From NCBI RefSeq assembly GCF_026151205.1, contig NC_087072.1, forward strand, positions 17,375,669 to 17,439,668: DNA of 64,000 nt. Direction: 5' to 3'. The notes under the pieces are model-generated. The model saw only the letters and a program-made list of their open reading frames with translations. It made no database searches and was not told the DNA's origin. The DNA comes from Bolinopsis microptera (taxonomy: Eukaryota; Ctenophora; Tentaculata; Lobata; Bolinopsidae). This document shows, piece after piece, positions 12,248 to 24,737 of the stretch. Each line of letters starts with the position of its first letter. Position 1 is the stretch's first letter. The translations under genes and the position numbers were made by a program.

Positions 12248-14207
12248 GGACACGTTCATAAAAAGGTGGCACTAGAGATTGATTTTTCACTGCCAAAATT
12301 GTGTGAAGCATTTTAAAATACTTGTATCTCAAGGAGTATGCTATGAAAGTTAACCAAATTTTAATGTGGTCCAAAAAGATTCAAATGTCACATAATAAAG
12401 TCATTCATCTCTTTATATCTGTTAATTGTGCAGATATGAGCCAGAAATCACAAAATATTCATTTCTTGCACCTCTAATGATGAATTTACATTCTGTGAGT
12501 GTGTCCTGCTTCTCAATGTGATTATTGAACCTTTTTGAGATAGCTGAGTGTTAAAAGTGCAAAGAATCACCGGTTAAATGTGCAGTTACGATGCAATTAT
12601 CACATACAGGGTTAATTCTGACTAAGTATTTTAGAATGATGAATGTGATATGAATATCAACGGAATGATTGTAACAATGAACTCTATCAATCACAATTAT
12701 ATCATGCTAACTAATATTTAGAGAATTTAGATGGTTAAAAGTGCCATGAGTCAAAAATCACATAAATGAGCATGTATTGAAATGATGCTGTATCAGGGGA
12801 ATGTACACTGTCCATTTGAACACTGTCCATTAGTACTCCGATGAAAAAGCGATGAATGTCGATTTGCCGTGATTCTAGCTTTGTGTGTTATTGTGTGATT
12901 TCAATGCACGGCAATGAAGGGACTCAGGTACCACGATCTGGCAGACAAACATGTCTGAACAGACATAGCGAGTCAGATCTGGTTCAGGAAATTTTATCGT
13001 TAAAGAGATATTCATATTTCATATGAATCAATACTCAGGTTTCTAATCAAACCCCGGGACTCGCCCGGGGTTTGATTATGATACTTTGAGGAATGACATT
13101 TGATTTATAAGTTGATTTCAAATCCCCTATGGGTACCAGAAATACTGGTTTCACAACAACAACATCACTTTTTGGCTCTATATCAGGTTGGTATTCATAG
13201 TAAATCTGCAGTAATTTGTTGTGACACTGCACTTGTTTATGGTCATGGAGAAGTTCGTTATTAGAGTAATAGTGGAATCAATAATCACAAAACACTGATT
13301 TTAAACTGATTAAACTAGGCAAGTACTTTTACTACTCAAGCCATGATAATTTTGTCTCCATACTGTGACAAATGAATCAATCAGTTACGTATAATACTTA
13401 ATTGAATTTTTGAAATGTGATTATCGATTCATTACCTTTCTTTTCAAAATGTCATTACAACTTGAACATTACATATAATTCAATTGTCATACTTTAAAGA
13501 AAATTACATAGTTGGTAGCCAGATTTGTGTGATTTTTGAATCATTTAACCACCCAGATCAAAAATTATCGCTCAAAGGCCTTCAATATGGTATAAGCTTA
13601 GACATGGATTCAAAAATCACATAATAAGAACCATAGAATGGATATATGTTGTCATATTGTGCACTTAATTTAAGGCTTACTATAGTGAGACTTAATAGCG
13701 CACCAATAACGAAAATGTGATTTTTGAATCATATTAACTGGTTTTAATACTATTTAATACTATTTTGTACCCTAAAAAATGATAGAAAGCCAATAAAAAC
13801 GTAAGATGATTCAATAATCACTGCTCAAAATAGGCTCATTTCCAATGTTTAAGTTGTGATTTTTGAATCATTTTGGCACCAAAAACAATTTCAGATAAGA
13901 CATTTTATTCCTTACATGCATTATAGTCACCATATCAATTTTGGTGTCTTTGTGAATAGTACTTTTCAGATTATCTAGTGTCGATTCATCTTGCATTTCT
14001 AATTGTGTGATTTTTGAATCATTGGCACACAAATAACGATAACTCCTGTGATATAAGCACTACAGACTCCGTGATTTCAGGATCATGAAATTTAATCGAA
14101 TTTCTAAAGGTATAGATAGATATATCAACCAACAAAGAGCAATGACCATTTTTAAAACTCATTTAAAAAAAATCAATCTCTAGTGCCACCTTTTTTTGAA
14201 CGTGTCC
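12248..14207. mobile_element. 1,960-bp TIR element of unclear superfamily, with 4-bp TSD
   Basis: The ends are inverted copies of ggacacgttca(t/a)aaaaaggtggcactagagattgattttt. The flanks carry actt at 12244-12247 and 14208-14211. Removing the element and one actt restores the uninterrupted repeat wording ctgacttggaatctatctgg. There is no transposase frame. The interior contains repeated copies of gtgatttttgaatcat in both orientations (about 13530, 13612, 13714, 13855 and 14006 among others), spaced irregularly. A 6-bp reading of the TSD (acttgg) is possible because the element begins with gg; 4 bp gives perfectly symmetric ends. Confidence 0.8.
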
Positions 14208-14211
14208 ACTT

Positions 14212-15060
14212 GGAATCTATCTGGTATGGTAGAAGGACACGTGTACTAACATTTCCAGCCACTTAGAAGTGCAAAATACTCCCCTGGTTCATGGAATGAA
14301 TGAAATGAACACAAAATGAACATTTCCCTAGAATCCCCTGAATTGGGCTAAAACCGATTGGAATCGGTCGGTATTGATACCAGGAGTGTCCCTGAGAAGT
14401 TTGGTGTGCCTAGCATGTTCAGAAAGGGCTCTGGGGCAATGTTTCTATTTTGGTTTCAGAGTAGTTGAGATGGTGGAAACAATTGACACAAATTTAGAAA
14501 CATGCTTTTTAGCGGTAATTATGCCTGGACTGGCATGGAATCGATATGGTATGGTAGAGGGGCATATTGTTTACTAACATGTTCAGCAACTCAGAAGTTT
14601 TTTTCTTTGAAATGTAATACTCCACCGAAGGGATAGGGTGCGTCAAGAATCATCCAGTTTCACATCGAAAGCACTATTTTCACACATCAAATTGTGACAT
14701 TTTTTGTTCAACTTTAAAAAAACCTTTTTAGTGCAAAATGATCCCCTGGTTCATGAAATGAACAAAAATGAACTTTACCCTAAAATCGCCTAAACTGAGT
14801 TGAAGGCGATCAGAATCGATTGGTTTCGATACCAGGAGTGTCCTTGAAAAGTTTGGTGGCCCTAGCATCCTCAGAAAAGGCTTTGTGGGCAATGTTCCAT
14901 TTTGGTTTCAGAGAAGTTGGGATTCTGGAACAGAATTGAGACAAATTTGGAACAGGCTTTTTGGGCAGTAATTATGCCTTGGCTGACTTAAAATCGATCT
15001 GGTATGGTGGAGGGGTATATTAACTACATTTTTGGGTGTTTTCAAATTTAAGATTTCAAA
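14212..15060 (+). repeat. Further forward copies of the 325-bp repeat
   Basis: One good copy (about 14212-14580) continues directly from the unit interrupted at 12243. A more diverged copy lies at about 14745-15040. No gene. Confidence 0.75.
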
Positions 15061-18000
15061 GCCAGATTTTCGGCTTAAGTTGGCTGGGACATGCCCAAAT
15101 TGTATATGCTTTGATCGTGATCGGGTTTTCAAAAATAAACGATTTACCTTTCGCATATGATGGACTTTTTCCCGAAGGTGGGTATTTTATCCTTGTAGTT
15201 TTCCAGAGAAGGACGTAGTCTTTTCCACATCTCTGTCATCAGAGAAGTCCTCTCGAATAAACGGTCCCTGTTTGGCACTCCTGAGATAATTGACTGTCTT
15301 ATACACAATGGTTTTACCGTTTACAACATTTGCAGTAATATTTATTACCGAATTTAATTAGAATTTAACCCATACATTTTAAACACATGAACTGCTGTAT
15401 CAGTAACCATCAAAATACAGACAAACCTATGAATTTGATGTTTATCTTGTTAAGTGGGAGGTTAACCTCTTCTTGACACAAAATACCCAGTCGTCTCCTG
15501 AGATCTCCGACATGACAGAGGAAGCTACTGTCGAGTTCGATATTACAGCTAACCTAAGATAGTCAAACTGAGTGGGATCAATTTTAAGCATTACAAATCA
15601 GCAGTTATCAAGCAAATGTGATGAAAGAGCCATTATTGAATGTAAGGCAGATCTAGAGCTAGGAATGTGTTTCGGGGCATCGAAGAATAAGTATCTGTGT
15701 ACTGTTCTTTACCATACCATTTAAACGATTTAATACATGGAAGTATCACAATAATATACTTTTTCAAAAACATAAACACATTTAAAAAAAGGCTCGAATG
15801 GGTTATCGATATTTCCATATAATGCAGGATTGAAATAATCTGTTTTGGAGTAATACGTTCAAATTCGATCCTGATCTACAAAAGTGTAACATGATAGCAA
15901 AATCCGCTGTGCTTTTCTATACTAGAACAAGTTTTAGTAGTCTCCAGCACATCACAGCTTAAAGGCAGTAACACTAAATCGATTACATTAAATAACCTCT
16001 CAAGATCATTTAGTAATATCTGTATTTCAATGTGCAACGAAACAGCTTCTATACTACTTTACTACTTCTATACTACTTTACTATCAACTAGATATAGGGT
16101 TTGAGCATTGAAGCTCTATGCTGTGAGCAGCAACGAAAAGAGATGGGAGTGCAATATATCGACTCACTTGTGAAAATAATGATTAAATCTCAAATCTCCT
16201 ATTTACGATTTCTAACTGCGCGGCGTAGTGCGTACTTTGAAATCCAAATAAAAATTATTTTTGATCAAAATATTGGAAAACAAAATTACAACATGATTCA
16301 AATCTTGTGTAAAAAAATGTGATAAACAATATGCTGTTAAAAACTTTCGTGAAAAATTTTAAAAAGCATGATTTCCACCCGATTATGTGAAGTTATCATT
16401 TTTATGACTTTTACAGGTTATAATTTTTGTCAAGAGCTTAGCCATTTGTCAAAATTTAGGTCGTGGTATCATGTTTTGTGACTATACAATGAGATTATAA
16501 TCCGTTGATGTATAATATCTTGGAGTTTATCAGGGGATAAAATTATTTGTAGGTTTATAAACTACCAAAACGCGCGCTGGGTTGGACTCGTTGTATAATA
16601 ATAATGTATAACTATCAATACATGATACACGATAACGTAAAACTATATAAATCGATAACATATAAGATCAAATAAACCATATGGTACCAAGTTACATTAA
16701 TTGATGAAATCTTTCCGTGTTTTAGAATAAAAATCCATACACAAATATTCCTAGCTTTAAATATGACACACATTATTACATGATAACGAATTGATTTAAC
16801 GCGCATATGCAAAATATATTGTAATTGTATAAGAATCGACCTTGTTTTTTAAAGATTAGTCATTTAAAGTATCGATGAGAAAATCCCTGTACAAATAGCT
16901 TCTACTTATAATCCGATAGTTTATGTTGTATGATGCAATGAAAATACTCATACCGCGCGCGCAGCTTGAACTACGACATACGCAAGCGTTCAGTTGCAAA
17001 TTATAAGGTCTACCGAAGTTTGTAGGGCGCGAAAAATTTTATGTTGACGTGCTCGCGCATTCTGAGTAGTCAGCTCGCGTTGGGTATATATCATTATCAT
17101 CACTATGATATGAGTATGAGTATTGAGTATGACTTTGACCATTGTTAATGATCTGGCCCTTCACCTAACCACAAACCATGTGCTTTTACCTGAGGACCCC
17201 AGGCTATTATGTTCATTAACATTCGCGCCACTTCGGGCGCGCTTGTTTCACAAGTCAAGAAGAGGCGGGCGCGCGCTACTGCAAGCGCAAGGGCTCTGGA
17301 TATGTGGATAGAGCAAATCTAGCCCGGCGCGCGCTACTTCGTAGCACTTGCCATCTGCATCGGGCCATTTCGAGAAGAAAGCGGCGCGCGCTACTTCGAA
17401 GAAATTCAGACGAGTGACATCCGTCAAAGTATGACTATGCAAATTGCAAACAAATTTCCAATGCAATTCTAATACATATGACATAATATCAATTCCTATT
17501 ATAATACTTATTTTAAGTTCAATTCTAAATCTAATTCTATAAAAGAAATAAAATGCCCTAGTTTATCAATATCACTATCAGTCTTGTAGGTTTACAACCT
17601 ACCAGGACGCGCGCCGAGTTGGACTCGTCGACGGTCCAATATATGGAACAGATATTTTACGAGTATCACCCGTTAATATCAGTCAGACCAAAAGTTTGTA
17701 TGGATAAAATCTTTCTAAAGCTTGTACGTCATAACATAAAAGTAAAACTGTGCAGGCTGCTGAAACAAAGTTGTAAGTTTATAACCTACCAGGACGCGCG
17801 CCGAGCTGGACTCGTCGACTAATTTGAAACAAATATTTTACGAGTATCACCCGAAAAATCAAAGGAACAGCTCACAGGAAGCATGACACAGCAACTGAGC
17901 TGATTAGATTCGATTACTGTTCCTAAAACTATATAGATTTAGTAGTAATTAACACATAACAAATTGGGGCATACTTATTATGTAATATGTATTAGTATTA

Positions 18001-18351
18001 CTAAAAGTCAACTACACTTACCTTATCAGACTTTATTTGCACGGGCATTAATTGGACGCTGTAAGCCCTTGCGTTCATTTTAATTTCCGTTAAAACAAGT
18101 TCCGACAAGGTAGTTAAATCCAGTCAAATAACGTTAAATAAGGTAACTCAAGTTGCACCTGTGTTTAAACAAACACGCATGTTTACACAGTTGTGTGAAG
18201 ATTCTCCTCATGAAGTGTTTCCCAGTCCCTCTTAGTCTTCAGTTATAAATTGTTTGTGTTTGGATCCACTACTTCACTTGATAATGATAAGCGAAATTTT
18301 GGGTGGGTGGGTGATTAGTCAAAATCGGAAATTTGCTACAAAGAACACATT
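15061..18351. other. AT-rich intergenic region with GC-rich SINE-like modules
   Basis: No gene is recognised. At 17225-17400 there are two tandem blocks built on gcgcgctactt / gcaagcgcaagggctctgg / tagagcaaatct, related to 54440-54525. At 17583-17675 and 17772-17855 lie two copies, read on the minus strand, of the module also found at 4360, 4873 and 53490 (gggtgatactcgtaaaatat...gacgagtccaactcggcgcgcgtcctggtaggtt). The motif tacctgaggaccccaggctattatgttcatta at about 17188-17219 belongs to a palindromic motif family dispersed across the window. Confidence 0.45.
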
Positions 18352-18981
18352 TTAAAACAGTCCACAGTCTTTCGTGTTATTCTTGATGATGATATCCGTT
18401 AATGCGTCAACGACCAACTGGGGGTTACTGGTGTCGGTAGCACAGGTAAAATATGTGCGAATTTTTCTGTTTTCGGTTCTGTTGAGGATTTCGTATTTAC
18501 CTTGAATGTACTGACCAGCCTCTGTATATTCGTCAGCACCATTATACTCAGGGAAGCATATCTTTAGAGAAGACCTGGTTATTTTCTCCTCGAATAGATC
18601 TTTCTTATTCAGGAAAAGGAGAATTGATGCATCCGTAAACCATTTGTTATTACATATTGAATCAAAGAGCTTCATACTTTCGTGCATCCTGTTTGTTGCC
18701 TCATCTTCAGCCAGAACCAAATCATAGGCATTGAGTGATGCACAAAAGATGATAGCAGTTACTCCTTCAAAGCAATGGATCCACTTTCTTCTTTCAGATC
18801 TTTGACCACTAACATCAAATATGCGGTAATGTAAACCTTGGTGGGAAAAATTTTCTTCGACAATACCAGTTGTTTGCACTCTGCATCTTAACACATCTTG
18901 CTCATTAGGAATAAAGTTAGTTTCACAGATCCTATCCAAAGCATCTAGGTAGTATTTTGCTGAATCCATGAGTTGGTACTC
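18352..18981 (-). pseudogene. G-protein alpha subunit, Gi-like, C-terminal two-thirds (split by insertion)
   Basis: These 205 codons continue the frame of the segment at 20933-21382, giving about 355 residues in all (Galpha-i is usually about 354). Seen here: the switch I region [11 protein letters not shown] with the arginine finger and the Mg-binding Thr; switch II as [13 protein letters not shown], where the usual DVGGQ has Ser at the first Gly but keeps Gly and Gln; NKKD at about 271-274 (guanine specificity); TCAT at 325-328; and the terminal CGLF of Gi/o proteins, with the Cys that pertussis toxin modifies. Nothing is interrupted within this half. It carries one copy of the 12-bp target-site duplication at 18970-18981. 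Together with the damaged P-loop in the other half, it is likely a non-functional or non-cycling Galpha. Confidence 0.85.
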
Positions 18982-20932
18982 TTTGGGTCACGAAATCCTT
19001 TCCGAACCTCCACGTGGTGTGGCCTGGTTGGCACTAACGGGTGGTGTGCTCTCTTGTTGAGTACAAAGGTTGGGCCTTGCCAACTCAAAGTTCCCATAGG
19101 AACCAGGAAGTCAACACTAACAGCTACCAAGCACCAGGAAATTTCTCTTTCAGATATCAGGTTACAAGATAGTACACACACAAATGACGATACATTAGAC
19201 ACAGATACCTAGCTCTAAGAGCTATTAAATCACCAGGAAATTCTCTTTCAGCTTTCAGGTCCCATCGAAGTCACCCACCACAGAGCTAGGGATTCCAATT
19301 CGCTCATCCTGACTACAAGGACACACTGATAATGAGTAGTCCTGGCACTTCTCCCTCCAGTAACCACTTTTCAGGTCTTTTCAGTTAAGACAGCTAATGC
19401 GTAAGGGCTGACACACGCTAGACACAGGCTCGTGATAAGACAGAATTAGGGATTTAAACTCTGACTACGAGGACACACTGATAGCGAGAATTCCTGGCAC
19501 TTCTTCCTCCAGTAACCACTTTTCAGGGGACCGGGTTAGCTTTGCCACACTCTACAATCATCTAGTAGCAGCAGAGTTTGACTGACACCCTTACTGGTTC
19601 TATTCAGTTTCTACAGCGGAAGATCTCAACAGTTCATCTCGGACATCCTGCAGAGCTGCTTTTTCACAGCCTGCCCCATTACACGGGGAACCCTTAGATC
19701 TACAGTACCCTGGTGGCGAGCATAGCTCACTAAAGCATAGTGGACCTCTTTAGTTCTGAGACGCAAAGCTAACCGGATCAGGAATAAACATCAATGCAAT
19801 GCTTAGGGGATGCAAATAGAACATACAATGTTTATCGAATGCATTACTCAATCTTTTGATTCATTTTTTTAGCTCGACGTTACATGGTAACATTTCAGGA
19901 CTGACATTCCTCCCTCAGGTTAATTGAGGAAATCATACCCGCTATTTGCGTTATACATGGCAAGTATCTGGACTTATGATAACTTAGGATCTCCATCAAT
20001 CATAAATTCCTCTCAGATTCCCAGGCTGCATTTAAAGCGCTTAACAGCACCAGTTTTAACTCCAGGTTCGTTCTGAACATCTCAGACCAACTCACTAGGT
20101 ATTCACATCGAGTAGGACTTCGTTCCAGGACATTAAGGAGTATACGGTAAAGAACTAGCAGAAGAATTCGCAAGGGACGATCAATCCAACAACATCCCCA
20201 TAGGACCAGAACCCTTCCTCCCAAATAGGCCACACTCAGTGACAAAGGGACATTCCACTTGTGATGTTCCTCCACAAATTAAATACAGGAACTTTTATTT
20301 TTCTGGAACTCACATCAGATGGCTAACATGGTCGCTTTCAGAATAGGTCACAGCCCACTAGTTTATTTTCAGAACGTGGCAAACAACGTCAACTTCAAGA
20401 CGCAAGATTGCGAACACTTTACAGGAGAAGCAGCAACATCCCAGCACCTCCTCTACAAGTGCATCCAGATCATGACGTTCAGAATGAGAATAATTGGTAA
20501 ACTCTACCTTAACAACAGTAAACTACATCATATCTTCAAATTTGTGGAACAGTCGACAAGACTGGATAGGGAAAACCCTTTTGGGTAACCTCCTTGGATT
20601 CTTCACCAGAAACTTTCGCTAAATCCCATACTAGGAACTCAACCTAGGCCCATCTCCGCATAGAGACATATCTCACAGGCTTTGACCTTGCTCGGAAGTC
20701 CCTTGTCTACCCGCAGAAGTACTACAACGGAAGTGGGTTTGCTCTGAGACAGGTAGTGACAGCTTCAAGACTCCAGGGGTCTGTTGCATTGATATTTATT
20801 ATTTTATGATTTCGTATATACTTTGGGAGTCCTGGCGTGCAGCTAGCAGGAGTTGCATTCTGTGGGCACGGTGAGGAGGCCTCCATCTTAACGTAAGAGG
20901 CCAGAAACCGTTGACCAGAACAGAGAGAGAGA
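18982..20932 (+). mobile_element. 1.95-kb insertion in the Galpha coding sequence, 12-bp TSD
   Basis: The insertion is bounded on both sides by gagttggtactc (18970-18981 and 20933-20944). Removing it with one repeat restores an unbroken Galpha reading frame (...[11 protein letters not shown]...), so it is an insertion and not an ordinary intron. A (GA)n run abuts the right repeat (about 20921-20933), like the simple tail of a target-primed retroelement, and a 12-bp TSD of this kind also fits. No RT is seen. It is richer in G+C than its surroundings. It holds an internal direct duplication (gacta.(a/g)aggacacactgata... at about 19312-19375 and 19461-19528). The family is not recognised. Confidence 0.75.
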
Positions 20933-21382
20933 GAGTTGGTACTCATTGGAGCGCTGGAAGCACGCCTGAACACCCCCATCAGCCCACAAAGCCTTCATGA
21001 CCTCAGGTGCACCATCAGGGAGTTGAGTTGCCGTTGTATCCAACAGCTCATAGGATAAGAGCTTTTCACCATCAGGTTTCCGTTCTGAGTTGGCAAATTC
21101 AACATGAGGCGTTATAGAGTTCATAGCTTGTAGAATGTTGCTGAGTGACACAAGAGCGTTATTTAGGATACAATTTATATACTTCTTTCGGCTCTCCTCG
21201 TTGTATCCTGACTTGTGGAAGATAACCATCTGCTTCATAACAGTTGATATGCCAGATTCTCTAGCCCCCAATAGCAGCAGCTTAACTTCTCTTGCCGACT
21301 CTTCAGCATCTTCCATGATTTGCTCCTCAAGCTGCTTACTGTACCTTTTTTCTGCGGTGTCGTCACCCCCGCAACATCCCAT
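20933..21382 (-). pseudogene. G-protein alpha subunit, Gi-like, N-terminal part with altered P-loop
   Basis: The start MGCCGG carries the Gly2 myristoylation and Cys3 palmitoylation signals of Gi-class subunits. The N-terminal helix follows, then the P-loop at residues 39-47 written GARESGIST. The family consensus is GAGESGKST, so the third position is Arg and the phosphate-binding Lys, nearly invariant in GTPases, is Ile. The helical domain continues to LWADGGVQACFQRSNEYQL (about residue 150), where the 12-bp TSD and insertion lie. Animal Galpha genes normally have several introns; none is present in either half, which suggests a retrocopy. The frame is otherwise intact, so loss of function is inferred and not certain. 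Confidence 0.85.
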
Positions 21383-23395
21383 TGTGAACTTGTCAAAGAA
21401 CAGGTTAACGCCACGGAAGATTTCATTTTATCAAAATTTGTTAATTCTCCAGAATGTTTGCAAGTAACCGGGTAACAAATCAATCGGTCAAGGGAACTCT
21501 CTAGAATGTGTGTAATTGATTTCAGGACACATGAGAGTGGTCAGAGCCGACTCGTTATGGAGAATCAACCGCCCTATTTGTGTTTCTAACAGCGCTATAA
21601 CTATCACATAAACACCAAACACTGTTTCTGCATGTTTTGACCAGTAATAGGTCTGTATTATTAGTTAAATATCTGTTTGGTTGTGCTTGCTTGTTAAAAG
21701 TATGCTGATTTGTATCAAAATTACAACCGCACAGATTATAATACTCCACAATCAAAATATAAAATATTGCGAAAACCAGCTATAAATAGTTTACCTTGAC
21801 ATGAGCTCAGTATTGAGTAGCCATCACTTTGGCTTAAAGTTAAAGTATCGCTTTGAAGCATTTAATTAGTGATTGTCACTCTACACTCGACTGTCACGTG
21901 ACTTTTTCATCCCGTTCTCTAGCTGGACCTGAACGGCTATTCGAAACCCTAACCCTCTAATTTGATCCCAACCATAACCCAATCCTTAACAAAAGCATAT
22001 GCTGAAACCCTAACCCTTGCGAGAAATTAGACTAACTTCCTTACACGGTCATATCACGTGATCGAGACAGTTTTTCGCCAATATCTCGTCAGGAGGATTT
22101 TAACCCTATGTCATGGGGGTGATTCGGAATCAGCGTCCGAAAATACATCGATTGAAGTTGGTTTCAACTGTCGGGGGCCCTTTTAGAACAATCGAAGATC
22201 GACTGTAGAGTGATTTAGCACGCTCGTTTAGAACTACTGCAAAGTATTGCCATTGGTAACGGTAGCGAGATCATTATCTCCAAAACCAACATAACGACCT
22301 TTTCATGCTAGGATATTATTCCCTAATCACATTTATAACGACACAACCTGGCAGCCTGTATTTGTTACGTTTACATTTTACCTACTCCACAAAGCATGTT
22401 CTAGAAGGACCTGTAAGCTGTATACCGTAATAGTTTACTAAAATTTCCAACGTTCGTCTTGTCGGGATATCTTTTTAGATTGTTGCTATTTCGAGGGAGT
22501 CCTTATTCAGAAAAAAAAACTCTGTAAATTTGTTCGTCTCGGTGCAAAAGGAGATCTGTCCCTAAGACATTTCACCTGACTACCAAACCGAGCAAGGATA
22601 TTTTAGAGGAAAAACGATTTAACTACTACGAAGACTAAATAATGTCAATTTTTATTACTGGGGACGAATTGACAGTCTCCACTGACTGTAAAACAAAATA
22701 CATCTATACTGTCGCCATATCGGCTACAGGTCTTTGTCATAAACGAAACAAGCATAGGGCGAAAGAATTACGTTGAAAGAATCCACATTCCACATCATCA
22801 CAAAGTGGGAACTTTTACTAAACTAGGAATTACAAAAGGTTTGTCAGTTTGTCACATCTTAAAATAGTAAACATATAAAACATATAACACATATAAAACA
22901 TATAAAACATAATAGTATATAAATGATGAAAAATCCCAAGACTCGATTGACACAGCCGCTTCCTACGGTTTGTGACGGATATTTTTTGATGCGATAAAAA
23001 CTGACTACCAAAGAATACTATTAGCTTCCTCCGTGTGACCACGGACTTTCTAGTTTGAATATAATATCATATTATCTGTATACATGCGAATTAGAATCAT
23101 TTCAAAAACAGTGTACAATGAAATACTACGAATCTAGTGTTCAAATTTTTGCAATTTTAGTCATTATGCTACCATAAGCTTGATCGAAAAGGATTATAAT
23201 TATAATACATAAAACTGAGTTGGCATCTACATAAAATATCATTATTTGTGTATGAGAAATATCAGACATTAATTGTAAAACAGTAAGCATAAAAACTGAT
23301 CGTCTTTGTAAGGTAATCACCGACCGACATGTTACCGTGCCATCTTCCCACTACAACTCCATCTACCACCACAGCCATGTGTTCTCGATCTTCAC
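21383..23395. other. Intergenic region with one MITE
   Basis: No coding region is recognised. Apart from the inverted-repeat element at 21877-22212 it is unique AT-rich sequence with a short (acatataaa)n run near 22865-22915. Confidence 0.4.
21877..22212. mobile_element. Small inverted-repeat element (MITE)
   Basis: It starts cactctacactcgactgtcacgtgac and ends gatcgactgtagagtg, imperfect inverted ends of about 16 bases. Related pieces occur in the opposite orientation at about 4100-4275 (ccgacggttgaaaccaactcaaatcgatgtattttt ... cagtcgagtgt) and at 4838-4865. There is no coding capacity. The TSD is not clear. Confidence 0.6.
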
Positions 23396-23595
23396 TGCCT
23401 CGAGTTGCCCGATATTTATATCATCTTCGAAGGAGCACTGACTTTGAGATCCTTCAGAACGGTCTGCCGAGCAGTCGTGTGGGCTGGTTTCACCTTCAGT
23501 TCCGATCAGAGTAAAAAGATAGGCGCCGCTTGTAGTTCCTCCGTGATGTGTACCAGTACTGGTTTGTTGTATGATAGTGTACACTACATTTTCTC
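23396..23595 (-). CDS. Ig/sushi receptor gene, exon 20: PLAT-like segment
   Basis: Acceptor cag at 23596-23598 (minus) and a possible donor gtgaag just below 23396. The segment reads GENVVYTIIQQTSTGTHHGG, then SGAYLFTLIGTEGETS, then FEDDINIGQLEAV. This resembles the start of a PLAT/LH2 domain (beta strand, TG.....GT..., hydrophobic strand with a G.E.. turn, then the iGqLe strand). The assignment rests on pattern only. Further 3' exons are not identified, so the C-terminus and any membrane anchor are unknown. The Gly-rich loop carries an extra Cys pair. Confidence 0.5.
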
Positions 23596-23671
23596 CTGAA
23601 TAAGTTCAGATCAGAAAGGACCCTGGCAACTGATGTTTCCGTAGTAAATAGTTTGCAGATGATAAACGTAC

Positions 23672-23837
23672 CCATAACTCTTATATCAATCTCGTTGCTT
23701 GGTTCGGGTTGAGCGTCATCACTCCAGACAGCAGAGCAGGAGTAAGAGCCTTCATCAGAGCCCTGTACCATTGTGATACTAGTCTCACATGAGAACTTGC
23801 CTCCTTCCAAACTGTTGGGTATCATACGGGTTATAAT
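23672..23837 (-). CDS. Ig/sushi receptor gene, exon 19: second half of an Ig domain
   Basis: Acceptor cag next to 23837 and donor gtacgt below 23672. It contains GKFSCETSITMVQGSDEGSYSCSAVW, which holds the DxGxYxC signature of the F strand of an Ig fold. It pairs with the B-strand half (VLDLSCKI) in exon 18. Confidence 0.7.
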
Positions 23838-24152
23838 CTGACCATACAATATATATTACATTATACATTATGCGATATTAATCATAATTTAGCTTGAACT
23901 GTAAGTGACGCAGTTCAGCTCTAAAGATGACATCCATCGCGCCTCTCAGCCGGTGACTGGCAGATGGTGGCTAATGAAGTCACTTGAATGTTTCGGTAAC
24001 GTTAATCTGTTCTAAGTCTGAATGAATAATCGCTTATCTGAATAAACAAAACTGTGCACGGTTCAGTACCGTTTATCTGCTGTAAGTCTAAATAAACAAT
24101 CACCTGAATGGTCCAGTTGCGTTAATCTGCCTCGAGTCCTTTTAGAAAAGAC

Positions 24153-24562
24153 AAAGTTCTGGCTCAGAGGCGGCGGTTATCTTGCAGCTCAGGTCAAGAA
24201 CGGAACTTTCCAGAACGTTAAGAGAGGTAGTGCTGATTTGTACTCGTGAGCAAGAAGGTTTATCAGTGCAGGTATTCAACTGAGTAACAGTAATACTCTG
24301 TCCTCCCAACTGGAAGCCCTGGTTACATCTCACTGTGACGGGTTCTCCCAGTTTGACAATCCACCCAGCAGGTGGGTCGCTCACTCCGTATCGCACCTCC
24401 TCCATCTGACACACTTGTATACAGAGAGAAGGAGCAGTAGCTGACCGGTACTGGTACGAGGAACACGTGATAGTTCCCGTCTGGTCTTGGTATGTTCCCA
24501 CCGGGCAGCTCACATATTGGTCACCAGATTGGTAGGTTCCTTCTACGCACACCACAGCACCA
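24153..24562 (-). CDS. Ig/sushi receptor gene, exon 18: Cys-rich repeat, sushi domain, start of Ig
   Basis: Acceptor ttacag next to 24562. The order read is: a GCC2/ephrin-receptor-like Cys repeat (CVEGTYQSGDQYVSCPVGTYQDQTG..TC), then a sushi (CCP) domain (CQMEEVRYGVSDPPAGW ... GEPVTVRCNQGFQLGG...TC), then the B strand of an Ig domain (LNVLESSVLDLSCKI). The donor (gtcttt) is weak. This is the most informative exon for an extracellular adhesion or recognition role. Confidence 0.7.
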
Positions 24563-24737
24563 CTGTAAACACAAACGTTATTATTTGAATACGTTAAAAG
24601 AAATATGACTTTCCTGATATAACTGGTATTAATGTTAAACTTATTGCATTGAGAATAACTCATCCCTAAGCCGAGATAAGAAATACAGACTTACTACAAC
24701 TGATGTCCCTAAGCCGAGATAAGAAATGCAGACTTAC

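Noticed and set aside
18982..20932. Ordinary spliceosomal intron of the Galpha gene
   Set aside because: The exact 12-bp direct repeat at both edges and the restored frame after removing one copy point to an insertion; the borders do not offer a clean GT...AG pair that keeps the frame.
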